NCBI GenBank assembly: GCA_021159005.1
Contig: JAGGSN010000195.1
Location: 37,537 to 101,536, forward strand
Length of the DNA stretch: 64,000 nucleotides
Origin: Candidatus Zixiibacteriota bacterium
Lineage (GTDB): Bacteria; Zixibacteria; MSB-5A5; UBA10806; 4484-95
Direction of reading: 5' to 3'
Shown: positions 27,701 to 36,094 of the stretch, piece after piece
Layout: every line of letters starts with the position of its first letter
Position numbering within the stretch: the first letter of the stretch is position 1
Made by a program: the position numbers and the translations under genes
The notes under the pieces: generated by a model
The model's input: the letters and a program-made list of their open reading frames with translations, nothing else
Database searches by the model: none
Told to the model about the DNA's origin: nothing

Positions 27701-28021
27701 TCGCCAGACAAGTCTAAAGAGGTTGTGCCGCACGCGGATTTTCTTTCTGAAGGCAGTGTTTATAATTATCCCAATCCTGCCTCAAACTCAACTATATTTA
27801 GATATTATGTTGACGAACCTGCTAATATCACTATATCTATATATGATATGACAGGCGAATTAGTCGATGAATTAACCAGTTGCGCTGAGGGCGGAACGGT
27901 TGCAGATGAGATAGAATGGGACTGTTCAGAGTTTGCCTCAGGCATTTATTTCGCCAGAGTTGAGGCAGTTGCTCAGAATCGTTCAAATAACTTATTGATA
28001 AAAGTTGCTCTGATTAAATAG
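24710..28021 (+). CDS. Secreted M6-family metalloprotease with FG-GAP-like repeats and T9SS C-terminal domain
   Basis: 1103 residues with a signal peptide. An M6/immune-inhibitor-A-like catalytic domain has zinc motif HEFGHQLGLVD (His286, Glu287, His290, with Asp296 after it), followed by DFSLMDNNG. A long region of calcium-binding-like repeats follows (LDIDADDTLEI, FDFDGNGSLEI, DINGDSISDA, DINSDGYPDI, DVDNDHKPDI, DFDGDADVEI), typical of FG-GAP/VCBS propellers. The end is a type A CTD: NYPNPASNST, ISIYDMTGELV, SGIYFARVEA. ATG 24710 is preferred over the upstream TTG at 24689 because it opens directly into the signal peptide. It lies 11 bases after the PorV-like gene. Confidence 0.85.
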   Translation: MLKYVVSIVILFSIAAYGDGSTLYVPDQVDGRIINQKREVQQKPEQLRSMVSQKNLLGIDRDKPFGLPKKTDGVPMASAYDHDTLNVLCLKVEFKTDSDPTTTGNGNIDLRTLDEFFEDEGHKFDPAPHNSSYFNAHMTALNRYWKNVSDGNVFLTWDIYPEDEAAAFRLPDSMAYYSGSGPWADSSVAEQLVHFVHDALKLADTTAPEIDFARYDAYLIFHAGADQQNNLYFVEDTPNDLWTGFLWTTDTIWVDDSTHAITEVTMMPETASQDNRVTVINSVMAHEFGHQLGLVDLYNTSCFLTTIGDFSLMDNNGASTVLELGEAGQYSALVSGVIPVYPEAWSRAYLGISGVREITNDTNIVISAAEQLHHDNEIVKVPISDMEYFLIENRQTRTDYRNSNTDTLYIRADSTTGVILGPEYGYRYGGELITFDSFEYDVLIPGDGMLIWHVDEAVAYMNHSGYGQNFLMNTLQWDPNRRFVSLVEADGIIDFGGNYVSWGYYGSDAEFFKVGNNTELTPSTQPNSRSNLGANTHISITDISASDTIMNCNISVDWHLPGFPMMCFPDVGFGNGGLMALDIDADDTLEILTARRNLILAVDYDGSSVLPSNYGLLLFNFDQDSLIFQIPRYAELDSNIAGNIIAFDFDGNGSLEIACFDSTNKLYVFDNRDINPIDSLADSLFAFAFDDTLKAGPIAYDYNESSIDGILAGFDNSVIYMIRMVDTDSIGVFMLDSLSGIPLNLAAADSTIFAVYDDAGSKYLYIGSYSPTLDSIPEHSSIALPSGEFKGLACGDINGDSISDAVITVGDYLCIYNGEPQSLDMVEIENVGQPSLGDINSDGYPDIALVGGNTYLTAYVFNHNGVLFEEFPVHIAEMDSVMTDTAEILLTEITRQQPILADVDNDHKPDIIIRTPIGGLTAINYQGDRLGNFPLATSTEISVEPVVGDFDGDADVEIAVLDAAGYISAWDLNAAAYEAIDHPWPTTSGDVSRAGYLSPDKSKEVVPHADFLSEGSVYNYPNPASNSTIFRYYVDEPANITISIYDMTGELVDELTSCAEGGTVADEIEWDCSEFASGIYFARVEAVAQNRSNNLLIKVALIK

Positions 28022-28031
28022 AGGAGGAAGA

Positions 28032-29339
28032 ATGCGCAAGTTGATTATACCAATTTTAATGATTACCCTAACTGCAAGTTTTTGTTGGGCTGATGGTTCT
28101 GAAAGCGATTTTACGATTGCCGAATACTTCGCCTCAAATGCTTTAGTTGTCCCCAAAATTATCAATCAAATTCCAACACCGGAAACTATAGTTGTGCTAG
28201 AACTAAAAGGAACCGGCATTATTCAGGTTAAAGCAAGTTATGCAACAGAAAAGCTAAGAACAGAGCTGTATGAAAGCGGTGAATACCAAGTTATGGCCAG
28301 AGAGCAGATGAATAAAATACTTGCTACGATAGGATTTAAAATATCCGGCTGTTTTGATGAAAAGTGCTTGATTCAGGCTGGCCAAGCGCTAAATGTAAAT
28401 AAAATAATCGGCGGAACAATTACTTTTATTGATAGTACCTATACGGTTTCCACGATAATGGTTGATGTTGAAAGCGGCAAAATAATAAACACGGCTTCTT
28501 ATGAAACGCAAGCAGGCTTGGATTCTGTAACTACCGTAGGGGTGAGATCATTAGCCGCTAAGTTGATTGCAATACCCGAAATCGAAGAACCCGAACCAGT
28601 GCAGCAAACAGATGTAAAATTTCCGGTTGTTGATACTGTCAAAGATGAATTTGCCGGCGAGGATTTATATACATCAACATTGACCGGCGATATTTACGAA
28701 TTTGACGCAAAGTCTACTAAAAAAGCGTTCTTTTATTCCTTGTTAGTGCCTGGCGCCGGCGAATACTATGCCGGTTCCAAAATAAAGCCGTTTGTGTTTG
28801 TAGGCATAGAGGCGATGATATGGACAGGCTATTTTATGTATGATAAAAAGGGCGATGATAAAAAGGAAGAGTATCGCAATTATGCCGACGATCATTATGA
28901 GTGGTGGACTTTCATACAGTGGTGGAATACACTCGACTCGACTGAACAAGACACTTTTTCGCACCGACTCCCTTGGGATGATGATATTAATACAGCTATA
29001 AAAGACCATGAATACTATGAAAATATTGGCAAGTATGACCAATTTCAATATGGCTGGGATGATATTTCCACATATCCGCCGGGAGTACCGGGCGGCGAGG
29101 CAGTAGTGTCGCCTCATAGATCATTTTATCTAGACTTAAGAGATGTGGCAAATGGTTATTACAATAGTGCTAATACTATGATTATGCTGTCTTTGGGCAA
29201 CCATATAATTTCAGCTTTCGATGCCGCCCTCACAGCTAAAAAATTCAATAAGGGACAAAAACGATATTCACTTAAAATTAAAACTAAAGATTTTGGCTCA
29301 GGAAATATTCCGATTTTAACATGCACATACAGGTTCTAA
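28032..29339 (+). CDS. CsgG/LpoB-like domain fused to DUF5683 domain
   Basis: 435 residues with a signal peptide (IIPILMITLTASFCWA). Residues about 50-185 match the CsgG/curlin-assembly-like fold found in many periplasmic proteins: VLELKGTGI, then LRTELYESGEYQVMAREQMNKI, SGCFDEKCLIQAG, LNVNKIIGGTI, IMVDVESGKII. After a proline/acid linker the C-terminal part is DUF5683: SLLVPGAGEYYAGSKIKP then FVGIEAMIWTGYF, with a long polar insertion. Such proteins are probably outer-membrane associated. Shine-Dalgarno AGGAGGAAG before the ATG. Its position inside the envelope operon suggests a part in surface export or assembly, not proven. Confidence 0.7.
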   Translation: MRKLIIPILMITLTASFCWADGSESDFTIAEYFASNALVVPKIINQIPTPETIVVLELKGTGIIQVKASYATEKLRTELYESGEYQVMAREQMNKILATIGFKISGCFDEKCLIQAGQALNVNKIIGGTITFIDSTYTVSTIMVDVESGKIINTASYETQAGLDSVTTVGVRSLAAKLIAIPEIEEPEPVQQTDVKFPVVDTVKDEFAGEDLYTSTLTGDIYEFDAKSTKKAFFYSLLVPGAGEYYAGSKIKPFVFVGIEAMIWTGYFMYDKKGDDKKEEYRNYADDHYEWWTFIQWWNTLDSTEQDTFSHRLPWDDDINTAIKDHEYYENIGKYDQFQYGWDDISTYPPGVPGGEAVVSPHRSFYLDLRDVANGYYNSANTMIMLSLGNHIISAFDAALTAKKFNKGQKRYSLKIKTKDFGSGNIPILTCTYRF

Positions 29340-29340
29340 T

Positions 29341-30141
29341 ATGAATAAGAATTTACTTTTAGTAATATTAATTTCCATACTGCTTTGCCAGATTGCCGGC
29401 GCGCAGGAAACTATCGATTTGTTGATGAAATCGCAATTGAGGTTTTCGAGTTCGGGCGGTTATGCTCAGCTTGATGCGGATGACGGTTTTAATATTCCTC
29501 TCGTAGGCAGGTCAGAGAACATTAAGTATAAATCTAAGTATAAAGCGGCTCTTCTCTCTTTGATGCTGCCCGGCGCAGGTCAGTATTATGTTGAAAATAA
29601 CTCTAAGGCTAAGATATTTTTGGGAATCGAGTCGGCATTCTGGTTGTCATATTATGGATTCCGCAAGTTCGGCGCTTTTAAAGATGATGCCGCTAAGGGT
29701 TGGGCTGTTGCCAAAGCTGGAGCCAGTCCCGATAACACGGATGAGCTTTACTGGATAAAAATGACCTACTACGATAACCGTGATAGAAATGAAAGCCAGT
29801 ACGAGCTGGGGTATAATCAGATGATAGGAATTTATGAAGGCGATAACGCAGTATTTTTCCCTGAAACGCCTGAATATTATTGGAACTGGAACAACCGCGA
29901 TGACCGTCAGAAATACCGCAACCTGCGAAACCAAAGTAAAAATGCTTACGAACGGGCTGATGTAATAGTAGGCGTAATTATCGCTAATCATGTTGTCTCG
30001 GCTGTAGAAGCTTTATTATCAACTGTAAAATATAATCGACGTCTGGAATTTTCAAAAGCAGGCTTCAAGTTTCATTATGCTGTTAAGCCAAGCCTGAATG
30101 ATCCTGCTATAACTGTTTCTCTAATTAAGTATTTTGACTGA
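29341..30141 (+). CDS. DUF5683-family envelope protein
   Basis: 266 residues with a signal peptide (LLLVILISILLCQIAGA). The DUF5683 core LLSLMLPGAGQYYVENNSKAK followed by FLGIESAFWLSYYGF is clearly related to the C-terminal half of the preceding gene, so the two are tandem paralogues, one with and one without the CsgG-like domain. Hydrophobic stretches near the core may be membrane segments; the end ITVSLIKYFD has an aromatic followed by Asp. It starts 1 base after its neighbour's stop and overlaps the next gene by 1 base. Biochemical function unknown. Confidence 0.65.
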   Translation: MNKNLLLVILISILLCQIAGAQETIDLLMKSQLRFSSSGGYAQLDADDGFNIPLVGRSENIKYKSKYKAALLSLMLPGAGQYYVENNSKAKIFLGIESAFWLSYYGFRKFGAFKDDAAKGWAVAKAGASPDNTDELYWIKMTYYDNRDRNESQYELGYNQMIGIYEGDNAVFFPETPEYYWNWNNRDDRQKYRNLRNQSKNAYERADVIVGVIIANHVVSAVEALLSTVKYNRRLEFSKAGFKFHYAVKPSLNDPAITVSLIKYFD

Positions 30142-31076
30142 TGTCAAAGCTTTCCATAATCGTATCATTTGCCGTTGTTCTGACATTAGCCTGTTCGCCT
30201 GAAAAACCGGGCATTCGGCTTACAACACAGTCTATTCTCAACCTGCAAATTATTGATGTAATAGGACCGTCAATAGGCTCGTCTCGTCCGCTTAATCAGC
30301 CTCGCGATATTGCCATTAATATGTTCAATGAGATATTTATCGCTGATTACGGCAACGATCGAATTGTCAAACTTGATTTAGCCTACAATTTTATTGCTGA
30401 AATAGGAGGGTTCGGTATTGCCGAGTATTCATTAAACGGCCCTGTATCTCTTGCCCTTGATAATGTTTCCAACCTGTATGTTGTCGATTCGGGAAACAGG
30501 CGATTAGTGCGCTTTGACCGCCGTTTAAATTTTATCTCTGAGGAAAGCGGTTATACTAAAGATAATAAAATCGATTTTATCAATCCTGTCAGCGTCAATG
30601 TTGCCGCAAGAGGCGAAATCCTTTTTGGCGATGAGGGAATCGGAGCCTGTTTTAAATTAGATCAATTCCTGTATTATATCTACGAATTTGGCAGCCGCAG
30701 CAGCAGCCAGCCTATTTATTATCCTGCTGATATTGATTTCGATAAAAATGAAAATATCTATGTCGCTGATTCTGAAAACGGAAAGATTTTAGTCTATGAT
30801 GATTTCGGTATGCATATACGTACTATCGGCGGTGATATTTTACAAAAACCAACCGGTGTTGCCGTATCGCCTCGAATCGGTATCTGGGTAACCGATGTTG
30901 AATCCGGCATGCTGTATTGTTTTGATTATAAGGGAAACGAAATATTCAGATGGAATGGCCGGGGATATCTGCAATTAATAAAACCGACAGGCCTTTTTAT
31001 CGATGATGATACTATTTATATTGTTGATTCCGCCGCCTCTCGAATAATAATCGTCAAACCAATTATAGGGAGTTAA
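30141..31076 (+). CDS. NHL-repeat beta-propeller lipoprotein
   Basis: 311 residues. Lipoprotein signal with lipobox LTLAC (Cys18). The mature part is a six-bladed-type NHL propeller: repeated blades such as PRDIAINMFNEIFIADYGNDR, GPVSLALDNVSNLYVVDSGN and KPTGVAVSPRIGIWVTDVESG. NHL propellers are protein- or ligand-binding scaffolds. Its stop-start overlap with the DUF5683 gene and the 4-base gap to the next gene place it firmly in the envelope operon, where it may be a periplasm-facing accessory of the large surface protein that follows. Confidence 0.8.
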   Translation: MSKLSIIVSFAVVLTLACSPEKPGIRLTTQSILNLQIIDVIGPSIGSSRPLNQPRDIAINMFNEIFIADYGNDRIVKLDLAYNFIAEIGGFGIAEYSLNGPVSLALDNVSNLYVVDSGNRRLVRFDRRLNFISEESGYTKDNKIDFINPVSVNVAARGEILFGDEGIGACFKLDQFLYYIYEFGSRSSSQPIYYPADIDFDKNENIYVADSENGKILVYDDFGMHIRTIGGDILQKPTGVAVSPRIGIWVTDVESGMLYCFDYKGNEIFRWNGRGYLQLIKPTGLFIDDDTIYIVDSAASRIIIVKPIIGS

Positions 31077-31080
31077 TCCC

Positions 31081-34000
31081 ATGCGCCAGGCAATAATCCT
31101 GGTTTTCATCTTTGCGGGACTTGCTCAAGCTGTCCAGAGTGTACGCGTTGATATAATCGGGATAGGCAATGCCGGCCCTTATCGGCTGGGTTATGTCAAT
31201 ATCATCTCTGGCTCAGAGCATATTGCGCATACGGATAGGATATTAACTCCTGAAATAGATTATCATCTAAATTACATCGAGGGCTTGATAACGCTTGGCA
31301 AACCCCTGATGTCTGAGGATACCCTGCATATCGAGTTTGCAATACTGCCGTTCGATCTGAAATCATCATACCGGCAAATGGAGCCAAAGGCTTTAACAGA
31401 TACCGCCGCTGTTGATCTGTTGCCTTTAAAAAGGAGCGCTTTCCATCATAGCCAGCTTGAAATAATGGGCAGCAAGGGTTTCGTTATAAATATTGGCAAT
31501 CAGGGAAACCCCACATTAACCCAGAGCTTAGACCTTAATATCTCCGGTCAGGCGACCGAGGGAGTGTTTATTCAGGGCCGAGTCAATGACCAGAACTTCG
31601 GCAGTTCATCAAGCGGCGGAACCAAGTCATTAGATGAGCTTGATCGAATATTTTTAAGTCTCGAAACAAAAAACTTCAAAGGCGATTTCGGCGATATAGA
31701 GCTTAAGGGTGTTGATAATTCGCTATTGGATTTTAGACGCAAGCTTACAGGTTTGAGCATGAAAGGATATACCGGCAATTTTAACGGCTCATCGGCGCTG
31801 GCGTTTTCTCCCGGCAAACAGAAGGAGATGTTTTTCTTTGGCACCGACGGCAAACAGGGTCCCTATATTCTGCATAGCTCCGGTATTGATATATCCGCTT
31901 CTCGGGGCAATGCCTTTATGCCGGGAACGGAGGAAGTATATCTTGACAGTCGTAAACTTCAAAGAGGAACCGAAAACGATTATACGATTGATTATTACGA
32001 TGGCTATATCAATTTCAATCCGAAAAATATTATCAGCTCTAAAAGTCGGATAACCGTAAAGATACAATGTTCAGCCGAAAATTACCGGCGGAACTTCTAT
32101 AATTTTAATACCTTTCGGACAGGTAAAATTTCCATAGGTTTCCAATACATTGGCGAGAAAGATGACAAATCAAGTCCCAGAAGTTTCGATTTGGGCGAAA
32201 TCGAAAGAGATGTTATAAGCCGAGCCGGAGCGGTTCGGGATTCGGCGTGCATATCCGGTGTAAAATATGTTGGCGACAACGAGGGCGAGTATATATCTGT
32301 AATTGACGACAGCTTGCAAGTGCCTTATTACAAATATGTCGGAACTGGCGCAGGCAATTATCTGGTCAGTTTCAGCCGGACGTTATCGGGGCAAGGGGAT
32401 TACAATTATGCCGGTGCTGGAGTATACATATATGTCGGTGAGGGCAATGGATTATATTTGCCTGTCATTTATTTCCCTTTGCCGAAGAGCAGCGACTACG
32501 GATCGTTAATCATAAAAAGGCAGGGCGATTTGTATTTCGATTGCGAGCTGGCGGGTTCGCGAAACGACCGCAATACGCTTTCGGAAATTGACGATATCTT
32601 CTACGGCGCAGGCTTTCTAAGCAATATGGGATATAAAAAAGAAAACATTGCCTTTGCAGAAAAACTATGGAATGTTGATATATTTAATCTTAAAGTCAGG
32701 TCCTTAGATGATCAATTTTCAGTTCCCGGAATAATCGACCAGCCGGAGTTTTTTCGACGTTATAATATTCCTCAGTCGCGTTTATATTCTGATGAGCGGC
32801 TTGTGGAAATCCAATCAAGCGCCAATACCTTAGCCGGCAATAATATCGGCATAGGCGGCGGTTCATTCAAAAGCGATGAATTTGACGCCAAACGTGTGTC
32901 GGGCAATTTTAATCTTATCGCTTTCAAGCAATATGAATTATCGGCTAATACTGAGGTTTCGGAATCGAAGGATAACACAACCGGCTTATCATCCCACTGG
33001 AATAAATACGAATCCGGTATTAGAAAAAGTAAGGGTATAATACAACCGGGATTTATTTATAGGCATGAACTTAATGACGGTCTCAATGCTTTTACTAATT
33101 GTTATAAAGCCGATGAGTATGACGGCGGTCTGAATCTAATCATATCCTCTAAATTTACATCCAGAAGCAAATTGCTTTTCCGCGACCAGAAGACATCTGT
33201 TAATACTAATGGTTTCCCGAATGGTTGGGTCGATCAATTTCACCAATATCAAATAGAGCAGGGTTTAATATATGGCAGTTCGGGAACTGGTTTTAACGGT
33301 GAAATTAATCTGTCTCGTTTTTATCAGGACAGGTTCTTGCCGGTAAAAGAGACAATTAAAAGAATAATGGGAAATATTAAATTAAATTATAATAAGACAG
33401 ATATTGGAATTACATTCTACGAAAGTGTCAATGGCGCCGGCAGGATATCAAGAGAGCGCGAATATATATATGTAGGCGATGGCAATGGTGATTATCGCAA
33501 AGATGGCGATGATTATGTGCCGGAGACTGGTGCCGATTATATCGAAGTTGTAAAACAGCTTGATGAGACAGGGCTTGCCGGATATGAAATCTCCGGCGGC
33601 TTAAGGCTTCGCGCCAACGGCAAAGTGATTTCAAAATGCGGGCTGTTAAGTAAAATTATCTATGATAACGATTTTTCTTACAGAACAAATTTATCGGCGG
33701 CGACAGATATTCAACCCAGGCATCTGTTTCCGTTAACCAATATCAGCGGTGATGAGATATTATACAGAACATATAACTATAATCAGCGGACAACTTTTAG
33801 GCTGAACCAATCGGGCGATTATATCCGTCATACTTTTAAGATGTCGGCAAGCAATGGCAATAACTATCAATTTGAACAGCTTGATGATAATGCGCTTGTC
33901 AATACAGCCGATTTCAAGATTCTCTCAAGAAGAAAAGTCAGCTATTTGATATCAACTGAATATGCGGCAGAAAAGAGAATTTTATATTCCGGCAGTATCG

Positions 34001-34398
34001 ATATTAAAAGACTGGGCATCAAGCTAATCCCCGAATATCATCCATCGGGAATGCTTCAAATAGAAATACCGCTGGCATACTCAAATGAAAATGAGAAAGC
34101 CAGGGATGTTAAAATATCAATCTACTCCGGCGGAATTAAAACAATAGTAAATTTCAGGCAGTATGGCAGAATAGAGGTTAATGGCGGCTATTCAAGAGTT
34201 AATACAAGCAGGGAAGATGTTTTCCTTCCGTTTGCCGTTGCCGCCGGAAAAAAGAAGGGGGATAATTATAATGGCATGATTACAGCCCGATTGAAATTGA
34301 ATTCATACAGCCGGGCGGAATTACGGTATAATTATAAGAAGCTCGGCGATGGCTACTCGAACAACAATTTAAGGCTGGAGGTTAAAGCACAGTTTTAA
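31081..34398 (+). CDS. Large beta-rich outer-membrane/surface protein with YVGxGxGxY motifs (1105 aa)
   Basis: Signal peptide (AIILVFIFAGLAQA) then an almost wholly beta-patterned protein. No named family recognised with certainty. Two segments share a D/N-Y-x-x-x-Y-x-x-G-x-I-x-F layout (PEIDYHLNYIEGLITL; NDYTIDYYDGYINF), reminiscent from memory of the N-terminal repeats of SprA, the T9SS translocon, though this protein is less than half SprA's size. Six short motifs of type YVGxGxGxY occur at about 395, 417, 438, 449, 794 and 814. The C-terminal 500 residues look like amphipathic strands of a barrel and the last residue is Phe (LEVKAQF), as for BAM-inserted proteins. Context: between an NHL lipoprotein and an Omp85 protein in one operon. 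Confidence 0.6.
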   Translation: MRQAIILVFIFAGLAQAVQSVRVDIIGIGNAGPYRLGYVNIISGSEHIAHTDRILTPEIDYHLNYIEGLITLGKPLMSEDTLHIEFAILPFDLKSSYRQMEPKALTDTAAVDLLPLKRSAFHHSQLEIMGSKGFVINIGNQGNPTLTQSLDLNISGQATEGVFIQGRVNDQNFGSSSSGGTKSLDELDRIFLSLETKNFKGDFGDIELKGVDNSLLDFRRKLTGLSMKGYTGNFNGSSALAFSPGKQKEMFFFGTDGKQGPYILHSSGIDISASRGNAFMPGTEEVYLDSRKLQRGTENDYTIDYYDGYINFNPKNIISSKSRITVKIQCSAENYRRNFYNFNTFRTGKISIGFQYIGEKDDKSSPRSFDLGEIERDVISRAGAVRDSACISGVKYVGDNEGEYISVIDDSLQVPYYKYVGTGAGNYLVSFSRTLSGQGDYNYAGAGVYIYVGEGNGLYLPVIYFPLPKSSDYGSLIIKRQGDLYFDCELAGSRNDRNTLSEIDDIFYGAGFLSNMGYKKENIAFAEKLWNVDIFNLKVRSLDDQFSVPGIIDQPEFFRRYNIPQSRLYSDERLVEIQSSANTLAGNNIGIGGGSFKSDEFDAKRVSGNFNLIAFKQYELSANTEVSESKDNTTGLSSHWNKYESGIRKSKGIIQPGFIYRHELNDGLNAFTNCYKADEYDGGLNLIISSKFTSRSKLLFRDQKTSVNTNGFPNGWVDQFHQYQIEQGLIYGSSGTGFNGEINLSRFYQDRFLPVKETIKRIMGNIKLNYNKTDIGITFYESVNGAGRISREREYIYVGDGNGDYRKDGDDYVPETGADYIEVVKQLDETGLAGYEISGGLRLRANGKVISKCGLLSKIIYDNDFSYRTNLSAATDIQPRHLFPLTNISGDEILYRTYNYNQRTTFRLNQSGDYIRHTFKMSASNGNNYQFEQLDDNALVNTADFKILSRRKVSYLISTEYAAEKRILYSGSIDIKRLGIKLIPEYHPSGMLQIEIPLAYSNENEKARDVKISIYSGGIKTIVNFRQYGRIEVNGGYSRVNTSREDVFLPFAVAAGKKKGDNYNGMITARLKLNSYSRAELRYNYKKLGDGYSNNNLRLEVKAQF

Positions 34399-34399
34399 A

Positions 34400-36094
34400 A
34401 TGCGAACTCTTTTATTTATAATAATAACGGTATTATCATCAACGCTTGTTAATGGTGAGGTCACAGTAGAAAGAATATCATTTGCAGGCGGAGAGCATTC
34501 CTTAAAAGTCGGCTTGTGTAACAAACCCGGCCATCAGTTCCAGCCGGATAGCCTGACAGCTGATTCATTAAAAATAACCTCCTATTATGAACAGCGCGGC
34601 TGGTTTGATTGCGAGGCATCGTATAATTATAAGGTCAGAGACAGTAATGCATACATAGATTATGTTATTGATAAGAAAGACAGATATTTGTTGTCTGTCG
34701 GTATAGACAATTTGAACAGCGCCAAAGGGTTTGCTGATGATATAAGTTCCGTTATAGATTTAATCAATAACAAACCGGCTATACTATATAATATTGAAAG
34801 AGCGATTAATGACATCATTGAGGTTTATGCTGATAATGGCTATCCCTATTGCGAGATTAGAATAGCGGACTATGTTAAGAACCGTAATTCTGCTCGCATG
34901 GAAATAACACTGCATATCAATATAGGTCCCAAAGTGATAGTCGAACAGATAAAATATCCGGGACGTAAAAACCTCGATTACAATTTCATTGAGACATATA
35001 CCGGACTCATACCTCCTGTTGATTATAATGCTAACAGAGCCGTCAAAGCAAAAAGACGATTATCGTTGGCGCAGTTTATACAGAGCGCGGAGGATTATCA
35101 ACTGCGTTATTTGCAATCGCCTGAAAGAGGAGTTCTGGTTATACCGATAAAGGAAGTCTCGCCATTGATTATTGACGGCGGGCTTGGCTATTCCGCCAAT
35201 GATGATAATTTCTATGGCAGATTCAATGCTGTCATCTCTAATATACTCGGCAAGGGCAGAAAGCTTGAATTTGACTGGTCTAAAAAAGATAAAAGCTCCC
35301 GCTGGCTGAAAGCCGAATTATCGGAGTTTTATCCGTTCGGAGTTCCTTTCCGTCTTGATTTGGCAGCCTGCCAGGATGACCGCGACAGCCTTTATATAGA
35401 AAGCGGCGGCGATGTCGGTTTATATTATATTGCCGCCGATTCATATACTTTCGGCATTTCCATGGGTATATCGCGGATAAATCCCGAAAGCTATGGCAGG
35501 ATATTTATACCAATGAAAAATAGAAAGCAATTGGCGGTAAGTATATCAGCCGACAGCAGGGATTACCCCGACAATCCGGTTAAGGGAGATTATTTCTATA
35601 TGAGGGGAGAATTTATCACTGAGAATACAAAAGCTGATGATAATTTCGCCGCCGCCAGCATAAATTACAGGACAATAAAACTTGACTATGAAAAATATAT
35701 TCAAATCACCAAAACCTCGACTCTGTTTGGCGGATTGACCGGACAGGGGGATTTCTCCGAGGATGTTCCAATTGACCGGCAGTTTCCTCTTGGCGGAAGT
35801 AATTCTTTACGCGGCTACAATCAGGATTTCTTTTATGTTTCAAGATTCGCGGTTGGCACAATCGAATACAGGCTATTGACATCTGCAAACGGCAGGGCTT
35901 ATATTTTTACCGACATGGCGGCTTTTCAGATAAAGACTGTTTCTGCTGATATTGAAGCCTGGTATAAAGCTGGTTTTGGTATCGGCTTGGCGGCATCCGT
36001 AAAAGGCGGCGTTACTACAATAGAAATTGCGGCGCCTCATGATGAGAGTATATCATCGGCAAAACTTCATTTCGGATTCAGGACGGGATTTTGA
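34400..36094 (+). CDS. Omp85-family (BamA/TamA-like) outer-membrane protein
   Basis: 564 residues. Signal peptide, then about 220 residues with POTRA-like repeats (SYYEQRGWFDCEASYNY; EVYADNGYPYCEIRI; YTGLIPPVDYNANRA), then a 16-strand-type barrel. The lid-loop motif of Omp85 proteins is present as LGGSNSLRGYNQ with Arg471-Gly-Tyr473. The chain ends in Phe. Shorter than BamA (about 800 residues), similar in size to TamA or two-partner secretion (TpsB) proteins. It starts 1 base after the large surface protein, so a dedicated role in inserting or exporting that protein is attractive but inferred. Confidence 0.8.
   Translation: MRTLLFIIITVLSSTLVNGEVTVERISFAGGEHSLKVGLCNKPGHQFQPDSLTADSLKITSYYEQRGWFDCEASYNYKVRDSNAYIDYVIDKKDRYLLSVGIDNLNSAKGFADDISSVIDLINNKPAILYNIERAINDIIEVYADNGYPYCEIRIADYVKNRNSARMEITLHINIGPKVIVEQIKYPGRKNLDYNFIETYTGLIPPVDYNANRAVKAKRRLSLAQFIQSAEDYQLRYLQSPERGVLVIPIKEVSPLIIDGGLGYSANDDNFYGRFNAVISNILGKGRKLEFDWSKKDKSSRWLKAELSEFYPFGVPFRLDLAACQDDRDSLYIESGGDVGLYYIAADSYTFGISMGISRINPESYGRIFIPMKNRKQLAVSISADSRDYPDNPVKGDYFYMRGEFITENTKADDNFAAASINYRTIKLDYEKYIQITKTSTLFGGLTGQGDFSEDVPIDRQFPLGGSNSLRGYNQDFFYVSRFAVGTIEYRLLTSANGRAYIFTDMAAFQIKTVSADIEAWYKAGFGIGLAASVKGGVTTIEIAAPHDESISSAKLHFGFRTGF

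Noticed and set aside
31081..34398. Calling the 1105-residue protein SprA
   Set aside because: It is less than half the size of SprA and the resemblance is limited to short beta-segment patterns; left as unassigned surface protein.
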